From Stappia stellulata (lineage in GTDB: Bacteria > Pseudomonadota > Alphaproteobacteria > Rhizobiales > Stappiaceae): a stretch of 64,000 bases of DNA. The notes under the pieces are model-generated. The model saw nothing but the letters and a program-made list of their open reading frames with translations. It was not told where the DNA came from and made no database searches. The translations under genes and the position numbers were made by a program. The stretch lies in assembly GCF_020176715.1 (NCBI RefSeq), contig NZ_JAIVMF010000009.1, positions 113,916 through 177,915 of the forward strand, written 5' to 3'. Below are positions 24,620 through 34,022 of the stretch, piece by piece. The first letter of the stretch is position 1, and each line of letters starts with the position of its first letter.

Positions 24620-25936
24620 TCAGTTGAGCAGATTGGGAAGGAAAAGCGTGAGCGAGGGGAGCAGAACGATCAGCGCCAGGCGAAAGATATCGGCAACCCA
24701 GAAAGGCGTGACGCCCCGAAAGATCGTGCTTGTGGCCACGTCAGGCACCACCGACTTCATGATGAAGACGTTCAGCCCGACAGGCGGCGTGATCAGACTG
24801 ATTTCGGTCACCACCACCACGACAATGCCGAACCAGACCGGGTCGAACCCCAGCGCGACGACGATCGGGAAAAACACCGGCACCGTCAGCACCATCATCG
24901 ACAGGCTCTCGAAGACACAGCCAAGTGCGATGTAGATCAGCAAGATGACGAGAATGACCGTCATCGGATGGAGATCGTTCTCCGTCACGAAGCCGACCAG
25001 TGCTTCGGGGAGGCCGACGAGATTCACGAAATTCGAAAAGATCCAGGCGCCGATAAGGATCGAGAAAAGCCCGGCCGTCGTGATTGCCGTCTCGGTGAGT
25101 GCCGCCAGGGTGTTTCGCCAGGTCAGGCGCCGGCGCCAGAGCGCGATGGCAAAGGTGCCCATGGCGCCCATGCCCGCCGCTTCCGTGGGCGAGAAGGTCA
25201 GGTTGATCGGGTGCCAGTTGAAGAGGCCGTACAGACCACCGATGACGAAAGCGAACAGGCCGATCACGGCACCTATGCCGGACAGGGAGCGCAGGCGTTG
25301 CGCCCAGGAGCTGCGGTCGCCGGGAGGACCGGCCGCGGGGCGGCGCCAGACGACGAACAGGACCGCGCCGAGGTAGAACAAGACGCCGAGGGCGCCGGGC
25401 ACGATCCCGGCCAGAAACAGCGCTGCGATCGAGCTTTGGGTCAACAGTCCGTAGATCACCAGCACCACGGAAGGCGGGATCAGGATCCCGAGCGTTCCGC
25501 CCGCCGCGATCGCAGCGGTCGACAGCGCGTCATCATAGCCGAACCGTCGCATCTCGGGCATGGCGACACGGCTCATGGTCGAGGCCGTGGCCAGCGACGA
25601 TCCGGAAATGGCCGCAAACAGTCCGCATGCCGAGATTGTCGCCATCGCAAGCCCGCCACGCAAATGCCCGAGAAAGGCATGCGCGGCGCGGTAGATATCG
25701 CGGCTCATGCCGGACTGATTGACGAAGAGCCCCATCAGAACGAACAAGGGCACCACCGACAGGCCGTAGTCCCGGGCCGCATCGGTGATCAGGCGCGCCG
25801 ACATGGACAGCGATGCACGCATGCTCGTTTCCATGGCATAGCCGAAGATCCCGACCGCCCCCATGGCTAGGGCAATGGGCACGCGCAACAGGATAAGGCC
25901 AAGCACGGCGGCAAAGCCGAGAAGTGCAGCAGTCAT
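24620..25936 (-). CDS. TRAP transporter large permease (DctM)
   Basis: A 438-residue membrane protein with about a dozen hydrophobic helices and the DctM repeat signature: [19 protein letters not shown] at the start, [25 protein letters not shown] near residue 105 and [16 protein letters not shown] near 150. The C-terminal [16 protein letters not shown] is also characteristic. It works with the small permease and binding protein encoded just upstream (19-bp gap) for sodium-driven uptake of an acidic substrate. The substrate is probably the compound attacked by the P450. Confidence 0.94.
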   Translation of the reverse strand: MTAALLGFAAVLGLILLRVPIALAMGAVGIFGYAMETSMRASLSMSARLITDAARDYGLSVVPLFVLMGLFVNQSGMSRDIYRAAHAFLGHLRGGLAMATISACGLFAAISGSSLATASTMSRVAMPEMRRFGYDDALSTAAIAAGGTLGILIPPSVVLVIYGLLTQSSIAALFLAGIVPGALGVLFYLGAVLFVVWRRPAAGPPGDRSSWAQRLRSLSGIGAVIGLFAFVIGGLYGLFNWHPINLTFSPTEAAGMGAMGTFAIALWRRRLTWRNTLAALTETAITTAGLFSILIGAWIFSNFVNLVGLPEALVGFVTENDLHPMTVILVILLIYIALGCVFESLSMMVLTVPVFFPIVVALGFDPVWFGIVVVVVTEISLITPPVGLNVFIMKSVVPDVATSTIFRGVTPFWVADIFRLALIVLLPSLTLFLPNLLN

Positions 25937-25955
25937 ATGAAGATCCCCGAAAGGC

Positions 25956-26468
25956 TCATGCGTCGCCGCGCCGCGGCTCCATGGATCCGACCAGGGCCGG
26001 ATTGACGATCAGAAAGACGCCGCGCAGAACCATCGCCGCCGCGCCAGCCGCCAGACCGGCCGTAATGAAGAGAATGATCCCGCCGACCGAAAGCCGGAGG
26101 TAGAGCGTGACCTCGCCATACCCCAGGGTGCGAAGGCCGCTCGTCCAGCACGCCATGACGGGCCAGACCAGAAGCACGCCGAACAGCAGGTTCATCGCCG
26201 CATCACGCCATCGGATCAGAAAGCGCGGCAGAAACCCGTCCAGCAGGTCGACGGAGATATGCCGCTCGAAAAGGCAGGTCGCGGGCATGGCGAGAAACAC
26301 CACGGCGGCAAGCAGCAGCTCCGTCAGTTCGGCCGCCCCCGGAATCGGTGACGACAGAACGCTCCGCCCGATCACGTCGCCGAACGTCAGCACCATCATC
26401 ACGAACAGGCAACCCGCGGCCAGCCGCAAAGGCAGGCTGGCCGCGAGACGGAGTATCGACGCCATCAT
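25956..26468 (-). CDS. TRAP transporter small permease (DctQ)
   Basis: A 170-residue protein with four predicted membrane helices (about residues 12-33, 45-65, 88-108 and 128-150). It has the DctQ motif FERHISVDLLDGFLP, where the FxRHI(x)VD pattern follows helix 2. The start overlaps the dctP stop by 4 bp. It pairs with the large permease in the inner membrane. Confidence 0.9.
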   Translation of the reverse strand: MMASILRLAASLPLRLAAGCLFVMMVLTFGDVIGRSVLSSPIPGAAELTELLLAAVVFLAMPATCLFERHISVDLLDGFLPRFLIRWRDAAMNLLFGVLLVWPVMACWTSGLRTLGYGEVTLYLRLSVGGIILFITAGLAAGAAAMVLRGVFLIVNPALVGSMEPRRGDA

Positions 26469-27493
26469 TCGCCGATCTCTTGCATCACCCTTTCCGACTG
26501 CGCACGGAACATTTCGAGCGCCCTGGCCGCGTTGACGCCCGTGCCGTCAACCTTTTCGAGGATCTGTTCCTCGACATCCCGTGCGACCGCATCGAAGACC
26601 TCCAGATCGGCCTGGGATGCGACCACCCTTGGATGTCCCAGATCGGTGGCCGACTGCAACGCGGCCCGGTCTCCGCCGTCCCAATGGCGACCGAACAGGC
26701 GAGACAACGGCTCGCCGAAAAGCTCGTCATCCAGCTTTTGCCGAAGCTGCGGATCCAGGCTGTCCCAAACCTCCCGGTTCATCAAGACGGCAAAGGAACC
26801 GCGATACAGCCCGCCGGGAACCTCGAACATGGCCGGCGCCACTTCGTTCATCCGAAATCCGGTGCGGCTGTCCAGGTTCATCACCACACCGTCCGCCGCC
26901 CCGGATGACAGCGTCTCATAAACCTTGGTGGCCGGGACCTGGATGCCGACGGCACCCAACCCCTCGATCACCATCGAGCCGACCCCTCCCGGCGCACGCA
27001 GCTTCATGCCTTCGATCTCGGTGATGCTGTCGACCGGACGCACAAGGTGAAACTGAGCGGCCCCGTGCATGAACATCGCGGCCGTCTTGAACTCGTCTTG
27101 TTCGCCGGCCGCCTTGAGCATCTCGTTCCAGACCCGCCAGTAGGCGGTGGAGGTTGCCTCCGCGCCGCCCATGGTGCCCGGCAGTTCGACAAGCTCGCTG
27201 GTAACGAAACGCCCCGGATTGTAGCCATGGAAAATGTAGGTGATGTCCGCCGCGCCATCGAGGACCAGGTCCGCCATGCCCGGCGGCGGCGCAAGCCCGA
27301 GTTTCACCGTGGCGGTCAACGCGCCGTCCGAGACGGTCTCGAGGCGGCGGATGAACTCCGGCCAGACCTCGGAGTTGATCACATGCGTGGGCGGAGCCCA
27401 TGAAGCGATCGTGAGGGTCTGCTTTGCCTCCACGGGCAGCGCACTGATTGCCGCAAACGACAAGGCGCACAAAACTGCCTTCCTGAATGTCAT
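26465..27493 (-). CDS. TRAP transporter periplasmic solute-binding protein (DctP)
   Basis: A 342-residue DctP-family protein with a signal peptide (MTFRKAVLCALSFAAISALP, cleavage near VEA). The mature part begins QTLTIASWAPPTHVINSEVW. The conserved carboxylate-binding arginine is likely in GMKLRAPGG, and GAADGVVMNLDSRTGFRM follows in the usual place. It lies between the ferredoxin and dctQ genes. It captures an organic acid for import. The operon context suggests an aromatic or methoxylated acid, which is inference. Confidence 0.9.
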   Translation of the reverse strand: MTFRKAVLCALSFAAISALPVEAKQTLTIASWAPPTHVINSEVWPEFIRRLETVSDGALTATVKLGLAPPPGMADLVLDGAADITYIFHGYNPGRFVTSELVELPGTMGGAEATSTAYWRVWNEMLKAAGEQDEFKTAAMFMHGAAQFHLVRPVDSITEIEGMKLRAPGGVGSMVIEGLGAVGIQVPATKVYETLSSGAADGVVMNLDSRTGFRMNEVAPAMFEVPGGLYRGSFAVLMNREVWDSLDPQLRQKLDDELFGEPLSRLFGRHWDGGDRAALQSATDLGHPRVVASQADLEVFDAVARDVEEQILEKVDGTGVNAARALEMFRAQSERVMQEIGE

Positions 27494-27540
27494 TCTGTCT
27501 CCTCCCTTTCAATGAACGGCCATGGCCGTAGCAACGACTG

Positions 27541-27864
27541 TCAGACCTGTGTTTCGGGAACGGTGATCGTGGCTCCGTCCATCCAGTCCTCGATCTTCAC
27601 CTGGCACCCGAGCCGGCTCAGCGGCCGGCGCTCCACCGCGGCGAAATCCAGCATCTCGTCTTCCGCGCCTTCGGGACCTCCAAGCCGGCTCGCAATCGCC
27701 TCGTCGACAAAAACGTGGCATGTGGCACAGGCGAGAGAGCCTGCGCACTCCGCGACAATTCCAGGCACACCGTTGCTTATCGCGGTCTCCATGAGGGAAT
27801 GGCCGGGCGTGGCCGGCACATCGCGGCTCGATCCGTCGGGCAAGACAAAGTGAAGGGTCGTCAT
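27541..27864 (-). CDS. 2Fe-2S ferredoxin of the P450 system (rhodocoxin/putidaredoxin-like)
   Basis: A 107-residue adrenodoxin-type ferredoxin. The cluster cysteines are Cys40, Cys46, Cys49 and Cys87 (CAGSLACATC then RLGC), the CX5CX2C-X37-C spacing of this class. EDEMLDFA before the last cysteine is the acidic partner-binding patch. It shuttles electrons from the reductase to the P450, 77 bp upstream. With those two genes it makes a complete three-component class I P450 system. Confidence 0.95.
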   Translation of the reverse strand: MTTLHFVLPDGSSRDVPATPGHSLMETAISNGVPGIVAECAGSLACATCHVFVDEAIASRLGGPEGAEDEMLDFAAVERRPLSRLGCQVKIEDWMDGATITVPETQV

Positions 27865-27941
27865 GGGGTCCTCCTCCCGGCGTGGCGACGCGTGCGACGC
27901 GTCCTTCAGGGTCTGATCTGTTCGGATCTGGCGCGCACCGC

Positions 27942-29207
27942 TCAGCCGCGCAGGCGCACTCGCAACTGGCTCGGGCCGCGAAACGAAATGGTCTTCGTCC
28001 AGTCGATTTCCTGGCCGGGCATAAGCGCCATATCCGGAAACCGGGCCGAGAGCTCCTCAAGCAGGACCTTCAGCTCAAGCCGGGCCAGCGGAGCACCCAG
28101 GCAGGTGTGGATCCCGCTCCCGAAAGCGAGGTGCTCGCGCGGATTGCGACGTTCCACATCGAATGTTTCCGGGTCATCGAAACAGGCGCCGTCATGATTG
28201 GCGGAGGCCAGGGCCACGAGGATCCTGTCGCCCTTGGGGATATCCTGCCCCGCGATGGTGACATCGACCTTCGCGGTGCGCCGCCATGCGACCACGGAGG
28301 AGGCATATCGCAATCCCTCTTCAACCGCATTTGCAACGAGCTCCGGCCTTCGGACGATTTTCGCCCATTCCTCCGGACGCTTCATCAGTTCGAGAAACAG
28401 GTTGCCGGCGGCATTCGTGGTGGTTTCGTGCCCCGCAATCAGCAGGCCGAACACCAGGCTCTTGATTTCATTTTCCGTCAACACGGCGTCATCGCCGTCA
28501 CGCCGAGCGAGCAGGAAACTCGGGTAGTCGTCCCCCGGAGCCACCTTGCGCGCCTCAACCAGTTCGCAGGCATAATCCCAGAAATCCGCGAGATCGTGGA
28601 CGGCAAGCTCAAGCTCGGACTCGCTCGGCTTGCCCCACACCATGTTCAAGCGGAGATCGCCCCATTTCTTGATCTTGCGCGGATCGAAATCCGTCTCGCC
28701 AAGCAGCAGGAACACGACCTGGGCCGGGAACTCGTAGAATATCGCATCGACGAGATCGACCTCATCCAGCCCTGTGATCCGGTCGATGTAAACTCTGACC
28801 AGTTTGCGCAGCGCGTCCTCGTAGAAGGAAAACCGGCGAACGTTGAGGAAGCGCGACGCGATCATGCGAATGCGCGTGTGCCGTGGCGGGTCGCAGGCCA
28901 CCTGAACGGCCTCGTTGGTGAAGTTCCGCTCTTTCAGATAGTCCAGCACCTTCTGCGGCCAGGGCGTGATTGGCTGGGTGGCAATTTCCGCGGAAAAACT
29001 CTCGTGGTCGCGCAGCGTTGCAAGAACATCTTCGCGCCGGGTCACAACCCAATAGCCGATCTGCGGAGAATAGAAGACCGGCACATCGTCCCGAACGCTC
29101 GCAAAGAATTCGTACATTCCCTCGTGCCGAAACGGCTCGTGGTTCGCTCCCGCGGCGTGAAACGGACAAGCCGCAGGCTGTCCGCCCGGCACCGAAAAGT
29201 CAGACAT
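27942..29207 (-). CDS. Cytochrome P450 (bacterial class I)
   Basis: A 421-residue soluble P450 with the GGAGG site before ATG 29207. The I-helix motif is LLIAGHETTTNAAGN (acid-alcohol pair Glu-Thr), the K-helix ExxR is EEGLR, and the heme loop is FGSGIHTCLGAPLARLE with Cys369 as the thiolate ligand. First gene of a seven-gene operon with its ferredoxin, TRAP transporter, GS-FDH-like dehydrogenase and ferredoxin reductase. The formaldehyde-type dehydrogenase suggests an O- or N-demethylating P450. The substrate is imported by the adjacent TRAP system. Expression is probably controlled by the divergent MarR protein. Confidence 0.95.
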   Translation of the reverse strand: MSDFSVPGGQPAACPFHAAGANHEPFRHEGMYEFFASVRDDVPVFYSPQIGYWVVTRREDVLATLRDHESFSAEIATQPITPWPQKVLDYLKERNFTNEAVQVACDPPRHTRIRMIASRFLNVRRFSFYEDALRKLVRVYIDRITGLDEVDLVDAIFYEFPAQVVFLLLGETDFDPRKIKKWGDLRLNMVWGKPSESELELAVHDLADFWDYACELVEARKVAPGDDYPSFLLARRDGDDAVLTENEIKSLVFGLLIAGHETTTNAAGNLFLELMKRPEEWAKIVRRPELVANAVEEGLRYASSVVAWRRTAKVDVTIAGQDIPKGDRILVALASANHDGACFDDPETFDVERRNPREHLAFGSGIHTCLGAPLARLELKVLLEELSARFPDMALMPGQEIDWTKTISFRGPSQLRVRLRG

Positions 29208-29275
29208 CGGATATTCCTCCCAAGAAATCGAACGGCTCCTCTCCGCGATCTCCGACCGAGGTTTATGATGCGATA

Positions 29276-29311
29276 TGTTGTCTTGTCAACATCAATATTG
29301 TCATGTCAACA
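29276..29311. promoter_or_regulatory. Tandem operator-like repeats in P450/marR divergent promoter
   Basis: Two direct copies of TTGTC(T/A)TGTCAACA lie 20 bp apart (29278-29291 and 29298-29311), two helical turns. The first is also part of an inverted repeat, TGTTG-N6-CAACA (29276-29291). On the minus strand each copy reads TGTTGACA(A/T)GACAA and so contains a consensus -35 hexamer TTGACA. Binding here would block the P450 operon promoter. The adjacent MarR gene is the natural candidate regulator. Confidence 0.65.
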
Positions 29312-29372
29312 AATCGACCTATCCCGGGACTGACAGCCTTGAACCCCTCCCCGAATTCTCATATTCAGTGCT

Positions 29373-29966
29373 ATGCCCGATCAAAAAGACCTTGAGCCTC
29401 GCCGGTCGCAGGAGACCGATCTGCCGGACGAGTTGTTTCTCGTGACCATGGAGGACGACGACCAGGCGGCGCGGAGCACGCTGAGCTTTTCGAGGTCGCC
29501 GACGGTCCTGCTCACCTTTGCAGCGAACCGCTTTGGCCGGGCCGCGTCGCGGATTTATCAAGAGCGATACGGCGTCGGCGTCATGGACTGGCGGATGCTG
29601 GTGATGCTGACGCGTGAACCCGGCGCGACGGTCACCCTGTCGTCCGAGACGATCGGGATCGACAAGGCCGCCGTCAGCCGGTGCCTGCAACGCCTTCACG
29701 AGAAGGGGCTTGTCAGCCAGGGGCCCGTGCACGCCAACGGTCGCAGCCGGGGATGGAGCCTGACAGAGAAGGGTCACGCCCTTCACGCGACCATCCTTGC
29801 CGAAGCGCTGGAGCGCCAGCGCCACCTGTTTGCCGGGTTTTCGCCGGAGGAGATCGCCACGCTGTGCGGGATGCTCACCCGGTTTCTGGAAAACCTCTCC
29901 GCCCTTCAGGCAAAACCGCCCGAAGAGATCAAGGCACCGGCCACTTCGCAAGAGCCCACGCCCTGA
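29373..29966 (+). CDS. MarR-family transcriptional regulator
   Basis: A 197-residue winged-helix regulator with an acidic N-terminal extension of about 45 residues. Helices follow the MarR pattern: FAANRFGRAASRIYQERYGVG, then MDWRMLVMLTREPGATVTLS. The recognition helix region is IDKAAVSRCLQRLHEKGLVS, and the wing is GRSRGWSLTEKGHAL. No strong Shine-Dalgarno precedes ATG 29373. It is divergent from the P450 operon, with tandem repeats between, so it likely represses or activates that operon in response to the substrate. Confidence 0.9.
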   Translation: MPDQKDLEPRRSQETDLPDELFLVTMEDDDQAARSTLSFSRSPTVLLTFAANRFGRAASRIYQERYGVGVMDWRMLVMLTREPGATVTLSSETIGIDKAAVSRCLQRLHEKGLVSQGPVHANGRSRGWSLTEKGHALHATILAEALERQRHLFAGFSPEEIATLCGMLTRFLENLSALQAKPPEEIKAPATSQEPTP

Positions 29967-30362
29967 CACGCAAGGCCGCATCCGTTTCGCAGCCTTGGCG
30001 GAATTGGCCAAGCGCTTCCCTTGATCTGGCGCCGCGCGCCGACCGGCAGCAACGAACGCAACCGCGCGGGTGTTTGACAGGTCACGCCCGCCTGTCGGCT
30101 CGCCGCCCTTCCGCCGCCTGAAGCGCGGATTCGCCTGCCGCGCTTTGGCTCGCCCGTTGCACGATCGCAGCCCGGCACTGCCCAGACGACAGCCCGAATC
30201 CATCAACTAAGTCACTTGCTCAAAACTATTGACTTAGATATTCGGTTCGCGCCATGCTCGGCCAACAGGCGCTGGCGTCCGCTTTTTTCGGGGAGGAATT
30301 CGGAAAAAGCGCAAGAACAAGCAACATCAAGCCAGCACATCAGGTCCGCGCGGGAGGAAAAC
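29967..30362. other. 396-bp intergenic region: marR 3' side and acyl-CoA ligase promoter
   Basis: No coding sequence is supported. The first 230 bases hold only a weak GACAGG/CCTGTC stem near 30077-30099. The AT-richer right part carries a 31-bp palindromic operator-like site (30207-30237), and a GGAGG ribosome-binding site lies just before the ligase start at 30363. Codons upstream of 30363 are open but show no family similarity. Confidence 0.6.
30207..30237. promoter_or_regulatory. Operator-like site A of a three-site regulon
   Basis: Perfect 8-bp arms CTAAGTCA and TGACTTAG flank a 15-bp centre containing CTTGCT. It lies 126 bp upstream of the acyl-CoA ligase start. Near-identical 30-bp sites occur at 36118-36147 (inverted orientation) and 45777-45806. 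The TetR protein encoded at 33.4-34.0 kb is the most likely binder. Confidence 0.7.
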
Positions 30363-32021
30363 ATGTACGAGGTACAAGACAGCGTTCTGTCCAGGGAAAC
30401 CACCGATCCGCGGATTCCCGCGCGTCAGGACGTGGTCACCCGCTACCTGATCGACCGGCAGGCGCGGGAGCGCCCCGACGCCGTCTTTGCCAAGTTCGAC
30501 GACACCGGCGAGGAATGGACCTACGCGACGTTTCGCAACCTGGTTCTGCAGACGGCCATCGGCCTCCAGACCCAGGGCGTGCGGCAGGGCGATCACGTTC
30601 TCGTCTGGATGCCGAACTGCCGGGAACAGATCCGGATCTTCTTCGCGCTCAACTATCTCGGGGCGATCTACGTTCCCATCAACACCGCCTACAAGGGCCG
30701 GCTGCTGGAACATGTCATCGACATCTCCGACGCCACGCTCGCCATCGTCGAAGCCGCCCTGGTCGAGCGGATGGAGGGCGTCGACCTCGGGCGGCTGGAG
30801 CGGCTGATCGTCACCGGCACGGCCGGGAAAGAGATCGCGGCGCCGCTTCCCGCGACCCTTTATCAGGAGGTGCTGCTGCCCGAGAGCGGCTCGCTGGCCC
30901 CGCTCCAGCGCAGCATCGAGCCCTGGAACCCGATGACCATCATCTTCACCTCCGGCACGACCGGGCCGTCGAAGGGGGTGCTGATGTCCTATCTGCACCT
31001 CTTCTCGAACGCGGGTCCGGAATCCTGGCCCTTCGTCACCGCAAACGACCGCTATCTGATCAATGCGCCGATGTTCCATATCGGCGGCTCCGGCCCGATG
31101 TTCTGCATGCTGGCGCGCGGGGGCTCGATCGCGGTTGTGGAACGCTTCGAAACCGCGACCTACTGGGATCAGGTGCGCCGCACCGGGAGCACGGTCGCCT
31201 TCCTGCTGGGCGTGATGGCGAGCTTCCTGGAAAAGCAGCCGCCGAAGCCCGACGATGCGGACAATCCCTTGCGGCTGGTGCTGATGGTGCCCTTGGCGTC
31301 GAATGCGGAAAGCTTCGCCACCCGCTTCGGCCTCGATGTCTACACGATCTTCAACATGACCGAGGTGTCGAGCCCGATCGTGTCCGAGCCAAACCCGAAG
31401 GTCCGGGGCACCTGCGGAAAGCCGAGGCCGGGGGTGGAGGTCCGGCTTGTCGACGAGAACGACTGCGAGGTCCCGGTCGGCACCATGGGGGAAATGATCG
31501 TCCGCACCGACCGCCCCTGGGCAATGAACAGCGGCTACTACAAGATGCCGGAGGCGACGGCCAAGGCCTGGCGCAACGGCTGGTTCCACACCGGCGACGC
31601 CTTCGTGCAGGACGCGGACGGCAACTTCTTCTTCGCCGACCGGGTGAAGGACGCCATCCGGCGCAGGGGCGAGAACATTTCCTCCTTCGAGGTGGAATCC
31701 GAGGTTCTGGCCCACCCCGACGTGTTCGAGGCGGCCGCCGTGGCCGTCGACAGCGAACATAGCGAGGACGAGGTGATGATCTGCGTCTCGCCGGTCGCCG
31801 GGCGCACGATCGACCCGGCCGAACTGATCGCGTTCCTGCAGGAGCGCATGGCCTACTTCATGGTGCCCCGCTACGTGCGCATCCTGGACAGCCTTCCCAA
31901 GACGCCGACCGCGAAGGTGCTGAAACACCAGTTGCGCAGCGAGGGCGTGACGCCGGACACCTGCGACCGCAACGCCGCAGGCATTTCCATCAAGGGAGAG
32001 AGGTTTCGCACGCCTGTCTGA
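30363..32021 (+). CDS. AMP-dependent acyl-CoA synthetase (CaiC-like ATP-dependent ligase)
   Basis: A 552-residue adenylate-forming enzyme. The ATG at 30363 follows GGGAGGAAAAC; upstream in-frame codons are not family-like. The P-loop is IIFTSGTTGPSKGVLMS near residue 190. IFNMTEVSSPIV near 335, then WFHTGDAFVQDADGNFFFADR near 412 and RRGENISSFEVE near 437 are the A5-A8 motifs. The A10 catalytic lysine is in PTAKVLKHQL. It resembles crotonobetaine/carnitine-CoA ligases and generic fatty or aromatic acid ligases. It activates a carboxylate, perhaps one released by the BVMO/esterase pair. It is under operator-like site A and followed 81 bp later by an Fe-ADH. Confidence 0.9.
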   Translation: MYEVQDSVLSRETTDPRIPARQDVVTRYLIDRQARERPDAVFAKFDDTGEEWTYATFRNLVLQTAIGLQTQGVRQGDHVLVWMPNCREQIRIFFALNYLGAIYVPINTAYKGRLLEHVIDISDATLAIVEAALVERMEGVDLGRLERLIVTGTAGKEIAAPLPATLYQEVLLPESGSLAPLQRSIEPWNPMTIIFTSGTTGPSKGVLMSYLHLFSNAGPESWPFVTANDRYLINAPMFHIGGSGPMFCMLARGGSIAVVERFETATYWDQVRRTGSTVAFLLGVMASFLEKQPPKPDDADNPLRLVLMVPLASNAESFATRFGLDVYTIFNMTEVSSPIVSEPNPKVRGTCGKPRPGVEVRLVDENDCEVPVGTMGEMIVRTDRPWAMNSGYYKMPEATAKAWRNGWFHTGDAFVQDADGNFFFADRVKDAIRRRGENISSFEVESEVLAHPDVFEAAAVAVDSEHSEDEVMICVSPVAGRTIDPAELIAFLQERMAYFMVPRYVRILDSLPKTPTAKVLKHQLRSEGVTPDTCDRNAAGISIKGERFRTPV

Positions 32022-32102
32022 CCTCCGGGTCGTCAGGCGCGCGCCCGCCCCTGCCATGAGGCGGGACACAATTCCGTTTGGTCATTTTCTGGGGAGGAAA
32101 CA

Positions 32103-33281
32103 ATGACACATCCAGCAGCCGGCATGGTGGTGATGACATCGACCGAGCGCATTCGCTTCGGGGAACCCGCCGCCAAAGCGCTGGCGGCCGAGGTCGAGAT
32201 GCTCGGTGCCAGGCGCGTCGTCCTGATCGCCAGCAAGTCGCTTGCCGACCACACCGACGAGATCGCGAAGATCGAGGCCGCCCTTGGCACACGCCATACG
32301 GAGACATTCACCGGCGTGGAGCCGCATGTGCCGCGCGACAACGTGATCGCGGCGACCGCCGTGGCCCGGGAGGCAAACGCCGACCTGATCGTCTCCATCG
32401 GCGGCGGATCCGTCACCGATTGCGCCAAGATCGTGCCGGTGATGCTGAAGCACGACGTGCGCACGGCACAGGGCATGGCCCCCTACCACATCACGGTGGA
32501 CGACGCCGGTGCCATGGTCGTGCCGGCCTTCGCCCCCCAGGACATTCGCACGATCTGCATTCCCACGACCCTGTCGGGCGGCGACTTCAATCCGCTTTCG
32601 GGCGCGACCGACCCGCTCAGCAAGCACAAGCAAGCCTATCTGGAGCGGATGATGGCGCCGGTTGCGGTGATCCTCGATCCGGCACTGACCGTTCACACGC
32701 CCGAATGGCTCTGGCTGTCGACCGGCGTGCGGGCGCTGGACCACGCAATCGAAACCCTGCAATCCTTCCAGTCCAACGACTTCTGCGACGGTCTGGCGAA
32801 AAGCGCCCTCGATCTGCTGATCGCGGGACTGCCGCGGGTCAAGGCCGACCCCGGCGATCTCGAGGCGCGGCTGAAGTGCCAGATCGGCGTCTGGCAGTCC
32901 ATGCTGCCGATCATTGCCGGCGTCCCGATGGGCGCAAGCCACTCGATCGGCCATGTGCTGGGCGGGCTGTGCGACGTGCCCCACGGTCACACCTCCTGCG
33001 TGATGTCGCCTTTCGTCCTGCAATGGAACGAGCCGGTGAACGCCGCGCGCCAGGCGCCGATCCGCGCCGCATTCGGCAAGCCCGACGTGCCGGCCGCCGA
33101 ACTGGTGGACCGTTTCATCTCGGATCTGGGAATGCCCCGCTCGCTGGCCGCCGTCGGCGTGCATGCCGACAAGATGCCGAAAATTGCCGAATACACGATG
33201 GACGACATCTGGGGGAAGACCAATCCGCGGCCGATTAGCGGGCCTGCGGATGTGATGGAGATCCTGGAACTGGCCAAATAG
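32103..33281 (+). CDS. Iron-containing alcohol dehydrogenase (maleylacetate reductase-like)
   Basis: A 392-residue group III alcohol dehydrogenase behind GGGGAGGAAAC. The nucleotide motif is IVSIGGGSVTDCAKI near residue 97, and CIPTTLSGGDFNPLSGAT is near 145. Metal ligands appear in ALDHAIET (near 210) and in the SHSIGHVLGG and DVPHGHTSCVM histidines (near 270-290). The family includes NAD(P)-dependent alcohol dehydrogenases and maleylacetate reductases. In this locus it may oxidise the alcohol released after Baeyer-Villiger oxidation and ester cleavage. It ends convergently with the TetR gene. Confidence 0.9.
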   Translation: MTHPAAGMVVMTSTERIRFGEPAAKALAAEVEMLGARRVVLIASKSLADHTDEIAKIEAALGTRHTETFTGVEPHVPRDNVIAATAVAREANADLIVSIGGGSVTDCAKIVPVMLKHDVRTAQGMAPYHITVDDAGAMVVPAFAPQDIRTICIPTTLSGGDFNPLSGATDPLSKHKQAYLERMMAPVAVILDPALTVHTPEWLWLSTGVRALDHAIETLQSFQSNDFCDGLAKSALDLLIAGLPRVKADPGDLEARLKCQIGVWQSMLPIIAGVPMGASHSIGHVLGGLCDVPHGHTSCVMSPFVLQWNEPVNAARQAPIRAAFGKPDVPAAELVDRFISDLGMPRSLAAVGVHADKMPKIAEYTMDDIWGKTNPRPISGPADVMEILELAK

Positions 33282-33305
33282 GCAAGGCCGCGACCCGACC
33301 GCAGA

Positions 33306-33329
33306 GCGCCGCTCCCACGGGAGCGGCGC
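33306..33329. terminator. Bidirectional hairpin between convergent Fe-ADH and tetR genes
   Basis: GCGCCGCTCCC-AC-GGGAGCGGCGC is a perfect 24-bp palindrome lying in the 78-bp gap between the two stops. It has no long T-tract, so efficient intrinsic termination is uncertain, but the position fits a transcription stop for both genes. Confidence 0.6.
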
Positions 33330-33359
33330 GAACCCTTGCTGCCGTCGCGCTCTTTCGCC

Positions 33360-34022
33360 TCAGCGCGGCGGGGCGCCAACAATGCTGGCCGTGAGGCTGT
33401 CGATCAGGCTCTCCAGCGCGGTCGGATCTCCCCACAGGCGGCCGCCATCCTCGTTCAGGACAAAGGCCGCCTCGCGCGCCGACAGGCTGGCCTGCGCGAA
33501 CTGGTAGAAAAACACCAGCTTCCGGTTCAGCGCGGCGCGCGGGACATCCGGCAGCGCCGCCGCGATATGGTCGATGCAGCGCTGAAAGCTGTCATCGCCC
33601 TCCGCCTCGACCGCAGCGGAGAAAATGGCGCGGTGGTTCAGCTGCATCACCGAAATGAACCGCATGTGGCCGAAGCCTATCGGCAGGTCGCTGCGCTGTT
33701 CTGGATCACCCGTTCCCACCGTCTCGACCTTGACGATCAGTTCGACGATGTCGCGCACCCCGATCGGGGCACCGGAGGCCTCGAGCGCGTCCAGCGCGGC
33801 GTTTCGCGCCCGGCGCGTGCGCATCAGGGCGTCGCGAACCAGCTCGCGGATCAGGTCGTCCTTGGTGCGGAAGTAATAGTGGATTCCGGCGGAATTCTTG
33901 ACGGACGCCTGGTTCAAAATGGCGCGGACCGACACGCCCTCGATGCCGTGCCGGGAAAACAGCTGAATGGCCGCGATCTTGATCCGCTGACGGGTGTCGT
34001 CTTCGTCGCTCCGGTTCACCAT
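33360..34022 (-). CDS. TetR-family transcriptional regulator
   Basis: A 220-residue regulator. I prefer the ATG at 34022, which follows AAAGGAAACG, over one six codons upstream. The N-terminal HTH is IKIAAIQLFSRHGIEGVSVR, then ILNQASVKNSAGIHYYFRTK. The C-terminal ~150 residues are the variable ligand domain. It lies 125 bp downstream of the BVMO gene on the same strand, in the middle of the region served by sites A, B and C, and is the likely regulator of those operons. No such site was seen in front of its own gene. Confidence 0.88.
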   Translation of the reverse strand: MVNRSDEDDTRQRIKIAAIQLFSRHGIEGVSVRAILNQASVKNSAGIHYYFRTKDDLIRELVRDALMRTRRARNAALDALEASGAPIGVRDIVELIVKVETVGTGDPEQRSDLPIGFGHMRFISVMQLNHRAIFSAAVEAEGDDSFQRCIDHIAAALPDVPRAALNRKLVFFYQFAQASLSAREAAFVLNEDGGRLWGDPTALESLIDSLTASIVGAPPR

